A DNA stretch of 64,000 nt, taken from contig NC_083347.1 of the NCBI RefSeq assembly GCF_019175385.1, positions 120,908,124 through 120,972,123 of the forward strand, given 5' to 3'. Positions 33,376-46,625 of this stretch are shown here, one piece after another. The notes under the pieces are model-generated. The model had not been told where the DNA came from, did not search any database, and was given only the letters and a program-made list of their open reading frames with translations. The DNA is from Lycium barbarum. Its lineage: Eukaryota; Streptophyta; Magnoliopsida; Solanales; Solanaceae. Numbering within the stretch: the stretch's first letter is position 1; each line of letters opens with the position of its first letter. The translations under genes and the position numbers were made by a program.

Positions 33376-36300
33376 CCAAAACTAACAATGTTTTGAATAA
33401 AATAGGGGAAATCTTTTGTCCAAATGGCTCCATAATATACTCAAATTCAACATAATGAAACAAAAGAAAATGGTTCATTATGATCTATATATCCAATGAA
33501 AGAAGAAATTAATTAAAAGATCCATTTAATGTGCATTGGAATTGTACCAATCCATTGTGTTTGCTTTGTTAATCTGGCTTTAATTTGTCCCCATATACAA
33601 GTTATGGCCCATTCATTAAATTGTTCAGATAGGGATGTTAGTGGGAAACATGTGACAGATATGGAGAGAAGGGTCCATTGTAGAGGGGGGGTGGGGGTGG
33701 GTGTAGATGGTCCTAGTCTCGTGAAGATATGAAATTGAAATATCATGATAAAATCCAGGATTGATTAATTAGATTTGTGGTTGATTTAAGTGACTAATTA
33801 GGATATTAGTAGAAGTCAATTATAAAATTTGGTCATATTTTTCTTTAGTCTATATCAAAAAGTATGTCATATTTATTTTTAAGGTTATCAATTTTTTTTG
33901 TGTGTCCACTCAAATACGACCACATAATTAATTGAGACGGAGTACTAAAAGGTACAAAATCTTTACACAAATAGTCAACTGGATTCAATATTTAGCTTTC
34001 CGAACCCATATATATAGATTAGACATTAATTATACACCTATATATATATACAATATATATGTATTATATATTCGTCAACTATTTTAAATTTAACTGATTG
34101 GATAGGTGGTTATTTAGTTCAGTTCTACTAAAAAGTTTAATATGAATTTGGAGATGAATCATGGGCTGTCTAATATCTTTTCAATAATTGGACACTGGTG
34201 AATAGGACTGTCCTATGTGACATATTTTTTGGCCAATCATCATCACCTTGCATAAAAGGGAAATTTTTACGACCTTCCTGACATGTTTATCAATTTCACT
34301 TTACATAGTACTTCTGCTTAGATTCTTACATATTTTCACAGAAAATACCCTTTGTTTCTTCCAAGTATACTACTTTTTCCTCTTCTTTAAAGTACACTAA
34401 CTATTACAATGGACATAACTAATTACTAATCCCACTCTAGAAGAAGACAACTTTTAGACTATCCTCCTCCCTTGGAGTTGATTTATTACTACATTTAGTA
34501 TACAAGATATTTAGAGGTGTGAAAAAAATAAAAGAAAAGAGTAGAGAGCACCAAAGATGTCTATCAAAGAGTGCAAGACTGACTGACTAGACGGTTGTCA
34601 ATCAGCATCATAATCGATGACTTGTGTCCGTCATAATTTACACACATTTATCCCACGTGAAAGGGCCTGTACACTATTGACTCTAACGAAAAATTATTCT
34701 TTTCTTATCAAACAATGTTTAAAATCATTAATAGGGAAATGTAACGATTAGATCCAACAAGCCACAATAAATTAGAAATAACTAGATTAGCTGCTTACTT
34801 TTCCTAAAATAACTATGACCCCTTCAAGTTTTTAATGATTAACAAGTTCTCAATGGCCTCATTATTGAAAACTTTTGAACCTTTCATTATCTCTAAGGGC
34901 CTACATCAATTGCCAATAGGTGAATTAATTCAAGATTTCTGTATCTTACAAGAGCATGTACCTTAATAGTGTGAAAATTTGCCAAAAAGTTTGATAAGAA
35001 GGTACAGCAAATCTAGCAAATGGTACAACACGAGGCAATGCTGTCTATGATTTGTGTACAAAAAATAGTTTTGATAAATTGTGTAGACCTGTAATTGGAG
35101 AAAGGGCTAAATATTTGCTATATCTTCCTCGTGCTTATGAAATCCATAGGATATCAAACTAAGGTATGTATGTACATTTCTACGATTAAAAAAATAAAAA
35201 GTAACAAACACAACCAAATGCACATCCATGTGGTTATCATATTGAGGCAATGAATAGCTTAAGAATACCAGAAAAGAACTTCATGTTTTCCCTTAGGAAA
35301 TAAAATATCTTAATATTCACAGCTGGTTTCTTTTAAATAATTTGACTTGAGGTTTTATATATTTATACGTCCTTTCAATTATCGATTAAAGTTGGTTTGC
35401 AGAAAAATATTTGGAAGTAAGAGAGAGTTGCATAAGGTTGTTTACAACTACATATATCATGTAGATATGAAAATGCACTAAAAAAAGGCAAACCTTATTG
35501 GTCATATTATTTCCGAGTGAAATTTAGGAAATATTTACCTCCCAGGAATGTGGCGCAATCAGAATTTTTACAAAATGGAAGGTGGGGGTGATTTCAAAAT
35601 ATAAAGAAGCCAATGGTATCAATATGTAATATCCATACATAAAAAATATATTTTTACCTACGACACAATGTAATTTCCTATGAAGGGATGTCGGCTGACA
35701 CTCCTTAAGTACATATGTGGAATGTATCATGTATGAGATCTCTTCACCTTTGATTATAGATCTCGGGCTCGAGTCTCATATATGGAGAAACTCCTAGTTA
35801 TACAAGATTTCATTTAGTTAAATCAAGATCTTGGAGTTCAAAATATGACAAATACCGTTGGTCGCTTAGAACATGAAACAAACTACTATGTCTTAATTCT
35901 AGAACCTCCACCCTTACAAGGACTAATTACATATAGAAAAGTGCAACGGAGGCTCAATCTTCAGCCAAATTAATCTCAAATTTACGATGACTCATCTTAA
36001 ATATACTTTAATCTCCAGATAAATTAATCAACTTGTCATTACCTATAAGTTCCATGCTCCTACATGCCAACCCGAGAGAGAATTGAACCTATGTTGCTCA
36101 AACTTTTCAAAAATATTGATGCACTCATACACGTCAAATTTTCAAAAAGGACATAACTTTTGGAGGATCTGACACACAACCGATAATGCTTCTAAAAAAT
36201 CCAAACAACATAAACCCTAACGGCCTATAAGGCAAGTACTTAGGAGATCTCACTCTAATGCAATTGGACCCTTTTGATTATAATATGCATACATGGTCAG

Positions 36301-36521
36301 ATCTCAAGTACTAGCCTCCTACCTAGGCTGTTCTTTATCTATGTATCAACAAAGTATATATCAAGCTAATCAACTTTCTATTATCCGTCACTTAACTCAT
36401 TTTTCGTCCATATTAATATGGGCGGGTCGAATATTTTGTCCGTTCTCATCAAATTTGTTTTCAACTCGCTCATATCCGATCTGACATGCCTCTATTTGCT
36501 ATCGCTGCATGGGGTCTTATC
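33376..36521. other. Intergenic, no gene recognised
   Basis: AT-rich, with a G-run patch near 33685-33705 and short AT microsatellites near 34040. No frame here shows a known domain. Confidence 0.45.
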
Positions 36522-39085
36522 TTAGGTTGCACTTGATGAATAAGAAGGCAAAGAAAGAGAGAGCATTGTGTTTATATCTGAGTACTCCATCTTGTTGTCA
36601 TTATGGTGTATAATTTGCTCCTTAGTATTATTGTCTTCACTTCTGCTCAATCCCAATTGCAAATCAGGGAACCAATTTTTTTCTCTAATGAACATCTCGT
36701 CTTGTTTCATCTGCACATCAAAATTAATACACAAGTAAAGCAGTGATAGAAGTGCAGAATTGCCAATTTGGTAAAAGAATTGTAGCTTAATTTTGGATTT
36801 TAGTCCATATCAAAGACCTATCGTTAATACTAACTTAGGATGTTAATCTCCGAGTTAATACAAAAATAAAAGGGTTTTTTTCATGATTATCCAGGCAGAA
36901 TAAAATATTTACTCGTTTATACCTATTTACGAATTCACCCCTTTACATTACAGCAATTATATACATTGTATACCTTCAAGATATACAATTCATATTTTGT
37001 ATACCTTACGGAATACAATGTGATCCAAGTTTTATTGTTATATTACCATTAGGTATACAAATGTAAATTATATACCCCGAAGGTATACAACGTACATATC
37101 TGCTCGATATTTGTAAATATTTTTTTTCTAAATAAGATAAGTATAGAGTGTAATCGTTGATTTTATAATCATTTCCACGGGTTTATAATATCTTTGGGTA
37201 CTTCACCCATTGGTCATTGGCAAAAGTTCCCAAATTGGATGCTTAGATTCTTTCACATCGTATCCGAGCCAAACTTTAATTGGTAAATCCATTTTCACAA
37301 TCATTTTTCAACTTAGTCAAAACATAGAGTCACATGTAAATTCAAATAACCGAGTTACACGTGTGAGAGAGTCTAGAGAATATACTTCCTCATCCGTCGT
37401 ATAAAAGTTTTCAAATAAGTTTAAAAATTTGTGATGAATCATGACTGCACACATGTTTTAAGCTTTTGGGTTGAATGCTCACATCTCTCACAAAAACCAA
37501 CTGAATTTAAATGACTAAGCTAGATAACATAGCATTAAATCAAAATTAGTACAAAATATTGAAAAAGTTTACCTCAAATCTAAGAGGAGTCTTAAATCTT
37601 GGCTCAAGGCTCTTATATCTGCAACTCCATTTTGGCACTTGTACAAAATTGCTTGCCCCAAATGATGTTGGTCCGGTATGCTGAGTTTGATGAAATAAAG
37701 ATTGAGAATTCAACTTATTTTGATTGAATTCACATGGAGGCCACCTTTTTTCTTCAAGAAGATGTCTTTGCCTAACAGGACCAATTTCATGGTTTTCCAA
37801 GATTTTCTTTCTGTACAAATTGGTACCTTGATTGGAAGACCATCCCAAGTATCTATATATGAGCGCATTGAATATAAGAAGGATATTTATGTGAACATGT
37901 TTCATTGAGCACACGAAATTTTAGGGGAAATATGATTTTTTTTTTTTTTTAAATATGTGGTCATAGATAGGGGTGGCAAAATTAACTAATGAAAATATGA
38001 TTAAATAAGTTTGTGCAAGTTAATGACCAGCTTGTTTATTAACTCATGACTCATCCCATTTTGATCCTTTCATTTATAGTCCATATAAAAGTAATTGGGC
38101 TAATTTGAGCTAAATATAGTCCAAATTGATCCATGAGAAAATCTTATCAAAATATTTCATAATTCGTTTTTTGTTTGTTATGTTATATATAGTCATAATA
38201 AGGAAAAACATTTACTATTAGATAAATATACAAATTATAGGAAAACAGACAAAGAAACTCATAGAATTGGGCAGGTTGGGCTTAACAGATTGTTTAACCC
38301 ATCTTAAACTAGCATATCTCAACCTAAATAACCTTTGGACGGATTAATTAATGATCTGTCCATTTATTAACTCAACTCATTTTTGACCACTCAAATCACT
38401 ACTAAAAAAACTCTATTTTCTTACCGAAAAATGTTCAGTGGCTATTTCACACTGACTCGGTGGGAAAAAAATAAAAGGTAGTGTTTTCACACTGGAAAAT
38501 CAGGAAGTTTCCCAGCGCTTCAATGGGAACCTGTTTCCTACCATGTGTTTTCCCAGTGAACTAGTTCGGTGGGAATTAGGCTGGAAAATCATTTTGTATA
38601 GCACAAATTTCCCACTGAATGTCGGTGGGAAAAATCTCTTTTTCTAGTAGTGAATTTAGCCAATTACTCCATTTGACACCCATAGTCATAAACATGTCAT
38701 GACGTTTGAGCGGCTATAAAATAATGTTATTAAGGTAAATTAAAAATTTAAAAGCCCAATTATTTCCAAATATAAAAAAGTGTGATTCTCTTGGAAAAGA
38801 AAAAAGAATAGTGTCATATAAAATAGAAAGAAAATTCTTAATCACCTGGAGAATATTTCCTTTGTGTCATGTCGACTAGCAAATGAATTTTGGAAATGAT
38901 TGTTAACGTTGTCATCGTCGTTAAAATTCCTTGCCAACACAATTGCACCATTCTTCATTTTGAAGTCATGAAGAGGGTTAAATAATCTTTGGTTTAAATT
39001 TCCATAGAGATAACTTCTTCCTTGCATTGCTCTATGACCATGGCCTAGTACTGTAAAAGTGTACATATAGATTGAGCAATAGCTA

Positions 39086-39157
<72 letters not shown>

Positions 39158-41475
39158 TTGCAAAAGAGAAAAAGGGCCTATAGAAATTATATGAGTACAC
39201 AAACACAATTTTTTTTTTTTGCCGGAAGGAGTATATACAAATTGTTAAATGTTGGGTTAACACTAACTGCGAGTTTAAAGTGGTTTACTATGTATATTTC
39301 AAGGGAAAGCAGGTATATGCATAAGCTTATGGGACTAAAGCGTGCCACCTTAACAGAGCCATTATTCTCGACTGGCATAGAAATCTCTCGAGCAGGCGAA
39401 GGAGATGCATTTCTGATACTAGTAGTATTAGACCAGCTTTAAGGGAACATTCTAGTGTACCAGTAGAGGTCGAAGGCGGTTTAAAAGTTGTATTAAGGTT
39501 TAAATACCAATTATGACATTCTAGCAACTTTTTTAACTTTTTTGTATTAGTTTGAGGCTCCACATTGAGTCCACTTCCTATCTTAACAATTGAATGATGT
39601 TAACGGTAAGTACATTAAACCAAGAAATTTAATCTCAACAACTAAAACTTGAAATGAAAACTCATATAACTTAATCATGGTTAATGTTATATGACAAATG
39701 TGTGTGGTGATGAGTTTATTTCCTATCTTAGGAATTGAATAATGCTAACTTAGGGAATAACCTAAGTTAATAGAAGTATCAATATTGCGTACCTTACAAA
39801 ATACTTGCACATATAAGTAGCCCAAAAGAAGGAAAAACTTGCAATTCTTTGAAGATTTTACCTTGTCCAAATTCTCCAAGTTTCTTGCTTCGATACATCT
39901 AGATCAAGTAGTAGGTTAGTGAAAAGAAAAAGAACTTGAACAATGACTTTCTTTATAGAAAAAACTTTTAAAAACAACCTTAATTAAAGATATATACAGC
40001 AGCAAAAGAAATTAATAATTATAGATAGTTGTCACAAATTATATCCAAACCTGGAGGTGACTTTTTACATGGGCAATGCTGAGTCCTCTCACATTCATCA
40101 TCTGAAGAACCAATTTTGGAGTAGCTCCTGCAAAGTAGTAATCACACTTAGTCACTTATCATGGTCATGTTATATGTAGTTATCGAGTTTAAGTCCTATA
40201 TACTGATAATGTAAAAGACATTTATACTATTAATCAGCATCCTGATAAAAATGATAACTAACTAACCTGCCATCCAGAGGAGAATTTAGGTACAAATTTT
40301 GGATCACGTCAACACATGGTCACTCGACTAAATTCGATATATTATGTGTATAATTCTACAAATATATCTAATATTAACTAAAGGAACACATGGTCAAATT
40401 AGGCCAAGTGGAGCACTGGTTAAGGGTTGTTTTTATTTCCTGAAGGTCCTGGGATCGAACCCGAGCTCTAGCATATTTTATGCTTTTTTTTTCTTCTAAA
40501 GCAGCATTTTAGCTTTCCTTTTTCTTCAATAATTCTAATTACCCAAAAGTACAAAACGTGTTTCTTTTTTTATATTACATCTTCCCCTTTATTTCTAATT
40601 ACACAAGTTTCAAAAGGCAAAAGAAATCAAAAAACCCCATAGGCGCTAAGCTGCAACGAACCAAAAGCAAAAGAAATCAAAAAACCCCGTAGCTAATGGT
40701 GAACTCATCCTCTTGAAATCCTGGATTCGCCTTTATAACATTCACCAATAGTGTAAAATGATCTTTAAATTTACACGATCAGTGCATATAACCTAAAAAA
40801 AATAAAAAATAAATGCAGAATAACTACATGTTTTATGCTTTTTTTTTTCTTCTAAAGCAGCATTTTAACTTTCCTTTTTCTTCAATAATTCTAATTACCC
40901 AAAAGTACAAAACGTGTTTCTTTTTTTATATTACATCTTCCCCTTTATTTCTAATTACACAAGTTTCAAAAGGCAAAAGAAATCAAAAAACCCCATAGGC
41001 GCTAAGCTGCAACGAACCAAAAGCAAAAGAAATCAAAAAAACCCCGTAGCTAATGGTGAACTCATCCTCTTGAAATCCTGGATTCGCCTTTATAACATTC
41101 ACCAATAGTGTAAAATGATCTTTAAATTTACACGATCAGTGCATATAACCTAAAAAAAATGCAGAATAACTACATTGTAAAGAAGTAGGTGGACTTACTT
41201 TCTTGACCACCAAGTCTTTCAATGGCACGAACAAAAGAGAGATGAAGATCAGGAGTCCATCGAAGCCTTGCCATTTTTGATCTTACATATTGCCTCACTC
41301 TGCTCTTGTTGTTTATTTCATTTCCACAGCGACTATTATTTCCTTGTGCTATTTGCTCACTTTCCACACTCATAACCTCAATGGCTTCATCAGCAACTTC
41401 TTCATTCAGATCAATGGACTCATCACTTGTCATGATTATTGTTTCTTCATGATGTTCCATTGGTTCTTCAGCCAT
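36522..41475 (-). CDS. GARP/G2-like MYB transcription factor (At1g14600-like), six exons
   Basis: Minus-strand exons: 41475-41199, 40127-40051, 39898-39862, 39050-38846, 37852-37573, 36710-36522. All introns are GT-AG and all phases agree, giving 354 residues. The GARP DNA-binding domain spans about residues 68-122 (KMARLRWTPDLHLSFV, ERLGGQERATPKLVLQMM, GLSIAHVKSHLQMYR), a single MYB-like repeat that binds DNA in the nucleus. A 77-nt second exon and a 37-nt third exon coding the end of the domain suit this family. The N-terminus is acidic. The C-terminus holds two LxLxL motifs, LQLGL (309-313) and LSLSL (342-346), which in plants recruit TOPLESS-type co-repressors, so a repressor role is inferred. 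Nearest named group: putative MYB factor At1g14600 and relatives. Introns carry a CACTA-type MITE, an (AT)n tract and a 355-bp tandem duplication. Confidence 0.93.
38397..38652. mobile_element. CACTA-type MITE in intron 4 of the GARP gene
   Basis: Starts cactactaaaaaaactc and ends tttttctagtagtg, inverted CACTA ends. The 3-bp target duplication is aat (38394-38396 and 38653-38655). The core is made of repeated ggtgggaaa/tttcccac motifs. It is 256 bp. Splice sites are about 190 bp away on the downstream-exon side and more on the other, so it need not disturb splicing. Confidence 0.93.
39088..39156 (+). repeat. (TA)n microsatellite in intron 3 of the GARP gene
   Basis: About 34 TA units starting only about 38 bases from the 3' splice site of intron 3 (exon 4 begins at 39050). 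Open frames of alternating Ile-Tyr here are artefacts. Confidence 0.97.
40476..41175 (+). repeat. Tandem duplication of about 355 bp in intron 1 of the GARP gene
   Basis: ttttatgctttttttt starts both units at 40476 and 40831, and both end in gtgcatataacctaaaaaaa followed by gcagaataactac. The copies are nearly identical, so the event is recent. The second copy ends about 25 bases from the 5' splice site of exon 1. Just before the first copy, a tRNA-like B box (gggatcgaacccg at about 40452) suggests a worn SINE head. Confidence 0.93.
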
Positions 41476-42548
41476 ATTGTCTATCCTTTAGCTAAAGAGC
41501 TTCTTGATGCAAGAATAGCCCTGGATTGTGTATTTATATATAAAAAAATATATATGAATTAATATGTTGATAGAAACCGACAATTCAAAATAAGTTAAGT
41601 TACATACACCGTTAATAAATAAAATTATATTTACATGTAAGTCTTTTTAAAATGTGGAATTCGTATAATATATAAATGTGACGTGGTGTAAAAAACATAT
41701 CACTTAAACTCATAAGAAAATACTGCTACCACTACTACTGCTACTATAATACCTTACTCCCAAACAAGCTAGCTAGCCGGGATCGACTATATGTACTCTC
41801 ACTAATCATGTTATTACTCCATTTAAATTCATCTCGGGCGTTATTCTACTTCCCGATTTATGTGATACACTTTGCCTGATGAATTTAGGTAAATGATAAT
41901 TAACAAAAAAAATAGTAAACAATATCAACATATTCAAGTAAGAAGAAAAATGTCGGAGTATTGCCTAATCCTTATTAACCCTAACTTCTTATGCAAGCAA
42001 TATGTAGATGGTGGATGATGTCTTGTCTTATCGGAAAAATTAAAGGAGAAACCTTGATTCATCCAATAATAATAGCAACTGATTTTTTAAAACCAATTTG
42101 ATCGGTACGACATAACAAAGAAGAGAAATCAAAAGTGAAGATGGGGAGGAAAGAAGAAGTAAGTAATTAACCCTATGTTCCTAATCACAAAAATAAATAT
42201 TAGCAACAAACAACTTCTGTCACTAAATAGCAAAAAAAGAACCCATTGCTTATCCTATTTGATAACGGATTGTCAAAAAGTCTTATTGCCTACGAGATAT
42301 TCCCCAATATATTAGGGACGAACTTCACAGCTAATTCCTTATTAGGTAGAAATGACTAATAACTAAGTATATAAAGGATCCAAGAAGACGGATTATAAGT
42401 CATATCGATCAATCAATAAGAGAAGGACCAGAACTTTAAATCCTGTGGATCGATCATTGAGAAAAAAGGACCAGAATTTTATGAGTAGCTAGATTTATAA
42501 CACTATTAAAAACACAAATTCCGATGGATTTCATCGGAAATTTCCCTT
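41476..42548. other. Upstream region of the GARP gene
   Basis: AT-rich. On the minus strand tatatataaatacacaatc (near 41525-41545) offers a TATA box about 55-70 bases before the ATG. The end of a CACTA-type element (cactattaaaaacacaaatt, 42501) lies further upstream. Confidence 0.5.
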
Positions 42549-42855
42549 GGAAATTTGTTTTTTTAGGACCCGATTGGCCATAAGAATTAGTCACTTTTTT
42601 CCAGAATTTTTTTTCACGTTTTCCAAAAATTAGTGTTTGGCCATGAAAATTTCAAATACAACTTGAAGTTGTATTTGGAATTTGAAAAACAACCAAAACC
42701 TGGTTTTTCACTTTTTAAACCAAAACCTTGTTGAAAAAGTACATTTCAACAACAAAATATTATTTGCAAGAACTATGGTCTAACTCCAACTCCAACTCTA
42801 AAATTCCAAAAAAAGTGAAAAAGTGTTTGGTTTCTATGGTCAAACGCATACTTAG
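42549..42855. mobile_element. MITE with 'GTTTGGCCA' ends
   Basis: The left part cgattggccataagaatt and the right end tctatggtcaaacgcata are inverted, and a central palindrome aatacaacttgaagttgtat is present. This type (gcgtttgaccata) is frequent in Solanaceae genomes. The exact limits and target duplication are not resolved. Confidence 0.6.
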
Positions 42856-43265
42856 TATTGTAACTTTAGTGAAGAAGAAGAAGTAATACTGTAGTAGTAC
42901 TAGTAGTAGTAGTTTGAAATTTATTTTTATAAATACAAACCATAAAGAAATCTGCTTCTGCTTCTGCTTTCAAGATCTTCTATGGATGATCAGCTGCTAC
43001 AGAAAACTAAGACAGAAATGGAAGTCTTTTCTCTTGTGGGGGATGGGAGAAGCTTAATTTGGTGTCACTTTTTTCTAAGGGAGTTGGGAGGTTTTTGTTT
43101 CAATCGTCAACCATGAAATTAATATTTAATGCCAATAGTCATCCACAACATTCATATATATTCTTGTTAGGAAAATACAGTCAAATATCATTCAATCGTA
43201 TAGTTATAATATATGTACACAGTGTATAATTTATACTAAATTTATATATACTATACATACTTACT

Positions 43266-43350
43266 CCTAAGGTAGGGATACGGTCTGCGTACACTCTATC
43301 CTTCACATTACCCCACCTGGTAAGATTATACCGGGTATGTTGTTGTTCTT
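43266..43350 (+). mobile_element. SINE 3' tail (TS-like)
   Basis: ggtagggatacggtctgcgt, acactctatccttcacatta, ccccacctggtaagattata and ccgggtatgttgttg: the 3' end of a TS-type SINE. Confidence 0.75.
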
Positions 43351-46300
43351 ACTAGACATATCTATACATATAATATACATTCCTATATATGTAATATACA
43401 TACCTATATACAACAAATACTACCGATGTGTATTGGTCGTGTATACTTCGGCAACATTTGATAAACTAGTTGGCCGAAGGGTATATTTACGTAAGTTTCC
43501 CTTCTTGTTAGTACCTCATTCATGTTGTGTGACGCCATCAATTTTTTACGTCATCATCATTTTTATCTGTTGTACGTTTTAGGTTATTAATCTATCTTAT
43601 TTTCAAGATTAAAATTCCACACATCAAAAGAGGTTTAAAAAATTATGCTATAAGTTTTAAGTTTTATGTATTGATGATGTAAGATACTTCTTAAACAATC
43701 AAGTTATTTATTAAGTAATTGTAGATAGTCTTTTGAGAAACTTTAATTAAAAATTTGATGGTAACTAACTTGCTATCACATGGTAAAACTCACTGATAGT
43801 ATATAACGGAGATGTGGTTGGGGTGTGGGGGAAGGGGATTTAACACGTTTTGCTATTTAAAAATAATCTTTTTAACTAAAAATTAAAAGTGCCACCTATA
43901 TAGAACAAAAACATTGGTAGCTCATTATAATGCAATAATTCTTTCTTTATGGATAGTACAGATGATGCTGGTCAAATTGTTGGTTGAAATCAATAATGTG
44001 ATTTCCCAAAAAAATATTTAATCCTTTTTAACTCTTCTAATATAGTACATCTCTTCTTTGACAGCTGTCCCCTATAATTCTCCGTTTCCATTTGCATGTG
44101 ATTGTCTTAATTGTTTGACCATAAATTGCAAGTCATGTGGCTATAGTCTAAAACAAATAGCCAATTAATGGATGTAAATTGTGAAATACCTTCGGTTGAA
44201 AGTTAATTAAACAAATTCTCAATTGTTCCACTAACAAAAATTCAATTTGAGAGTGAAATTGTTTCGTTGTATTTTAATTGGCAGAATGTTTGTGCAGAAG
44301 TTAAACGATTTCATTTTTTTTCTTGTAGTGTCAGTCTTAGGAGTTCCATATTTTATAAAACCAATAGTTTAAAGTATTCTGAGTCGAGTTTTTTTTTTTT
44401 TTTAAGTTAAATTGATAGGGTAAGTAGTTGCTATATACAGTAACTCAAACGTTTTTTCATCATAATTAAATATTACCTCTTCCCTTTTGTATAATCATCG
44501 AGTATTCGGAATTCATTGTCCTAACTGTTCAAGATTCAGGTGTAGTAGTGCTCACTGACCACTTTTTTACCCTGTCTTTAGAAAATAATCATTATCATGG
44601 ATTTCAAATTCTACACGTAAAACTCTATGTCGACGATGGCTATTTTTCAGTTACAAGAATTGAAAAGTGGTATTTTTTTTGTGAATTTACCCGATTTGGG
44701 TCGCATATAGATGGCCCATAAAAGGGGAAGCACTCTCTACCAAAACTTTCTTTATTTTTAATACTCGATCTCAAAATCTCTGATAAAAATAGAAGGATCA
44801 CGTTCATCCTACCGCGTCCTTGCGTTTTCTCTTATTTACTTGACTTAACAACTCCAAATCTCTTTTTTTTTTTTTTTAAACATATTTGATAGCTTCTTTG
44901 TCATGTGTCCAAATTCTCTAAGGTAGGTCGGCTATATACCAAAAGAGTCAAGACTTCCTATGAACACCAAAAAGTTGACCCTAGTGTCTACTCCAATAGG
45001 ATTTTTATATGAAAGTTGAATTTGTGTACCCATGGGTGGTACAATTGCTCATCCTTGACCATCCATTGTATAGGCTTCGTGTGCATTCATTATAAAACTA
45101 AAAAAATAAACATAAAAAAGATAGTTTGATGCACTAAACTTTCACTATGCGCAAAGTTCGGGGTTCTAATTTTTTTAATAATTTATCGCTTAACATAGAA
45201 CTAGCTATAAATTTTACTTTTTAGCTATAGAATTTATCCATCTCTTATTTCTATTTTTTTAGAAGTGATTGGCTTGATGATAGCAATCGTGAGATTTATC
45301 CATTTGGAGAACATGATCACCACAGCTTTAGGGGCTAAGACCTGTGTTGACACATATAGAGTAATACAAGTAACTAACTAAAAATGCATTCCTTTTACAT
45401 TTTTTGATAAGATGGTCACATTATTCAATATGTATCAGGACAAATAAAAGGTTATGAGTTCAAATCTCATTGCCATCCAAATGTGACCAAGAAATCGCTC
45501 GGGGTATCCCCATGCAGGACTGGTAATTTTTTGTCCCGATCCAGTATTTGCATATATTGCAAAAATAGGCATATTTAGGTTTAGTGGCAAGGCAAAAGAC
45601 ATATAAGCCCTTGTAATAGAAGTCGTCATATTATAAGCTTCAGAACAAGCTACAATACGATTCAATAGGGAAATCATGACAATCCAGTATGATTTATGGG
45701 TAACTTAATAGATGTGACAAATATAGGATGATGTCCTACCATATATCACCTAATCTGAAATCATGATGATCGGATATGGTTTGTGAGTACTCCAACAAAA
45801 CAATCAGATTGAATATAGCACGAAGTCATACTGACTTGTCATGAAATCATACCGATTTATCATGAAATCATACCGATTCATCATGAAATGAAATAATGCG
45901 TACTAGAAACACCTGTCTTTGAGCACATATGTTGTACAATTAGTAGTCATGGAAGGTAGAAATCTTTGAATACTTATCTTGAACATTTAATCTCCAACCA
46001 TAACTTGGACTAAGCCACATTTCTAAAACTATAGAACCTCTATGTCCTAGCTACTCTTGCATTTTAAAGTGGTTTGTTGCACATAATTAAGCAACCATCG
46101 AAGAGGGAATTTAAGAATTGCTTGGGAATGCAAAGTAGTGGGGGTCTAACAATTGGTGAATTTTTGCGAGACTGTTGCAATAAAACAAGTTATAATTACG
46201 ACATAAGATGAAGTAAATGGTCCATTATGTTTGAGGTTAGTCCAAATTGGTTCCTTAAATATATTTTTGAGCAATTTTGATCCTTTAAATAAATTCGTCT

Positions 46301-46511
46301 AAAGTTTGCAATTTTAATCTCTGTCACATGTTTAATAAGTTCTGGCTATTATATTTAAAGACAATTGTGGGCATGTGGGGGGGAAAAAAGAAAAAAAAAA
46401 GATTTAATCCGAAAAGTCCCGTCAAATCTCAAAAACTACAACACTAATATTACGTCAAACACTAGAAATAGATTTTCAAAAATAGCAAACTGCATCTCAA
46501 AAAATTACACC

Positions 46512-46514
46512 ACC

Positions 46515-46546
<32 letters not shown>

Positions 46547-46625
46547 CAACAAACCCAGTGAAATCCCAAATTGTGGGGTCTGGGGAGGGTAAAATGTACG
46601 CAGACCTTATCCCCCATCTCGGAAG
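46512..46625 (-). mobile_element. SINE 3' region, reverse orientation
   Basis: A (cac)n(caa)n run, then cccagtgaaatcccaaattg and tggggtctggggagggta, followed by aaatgtacgcagaccttatc: the reverse complement of the TS-SINE 3' end. Confidence 0.8.

Noticed and set aside
39086..39442. Open frames with long Ile-Tyr repeats on both strands
   Set aside because: They translate the (TA)n microsatellite in a GARP intron.
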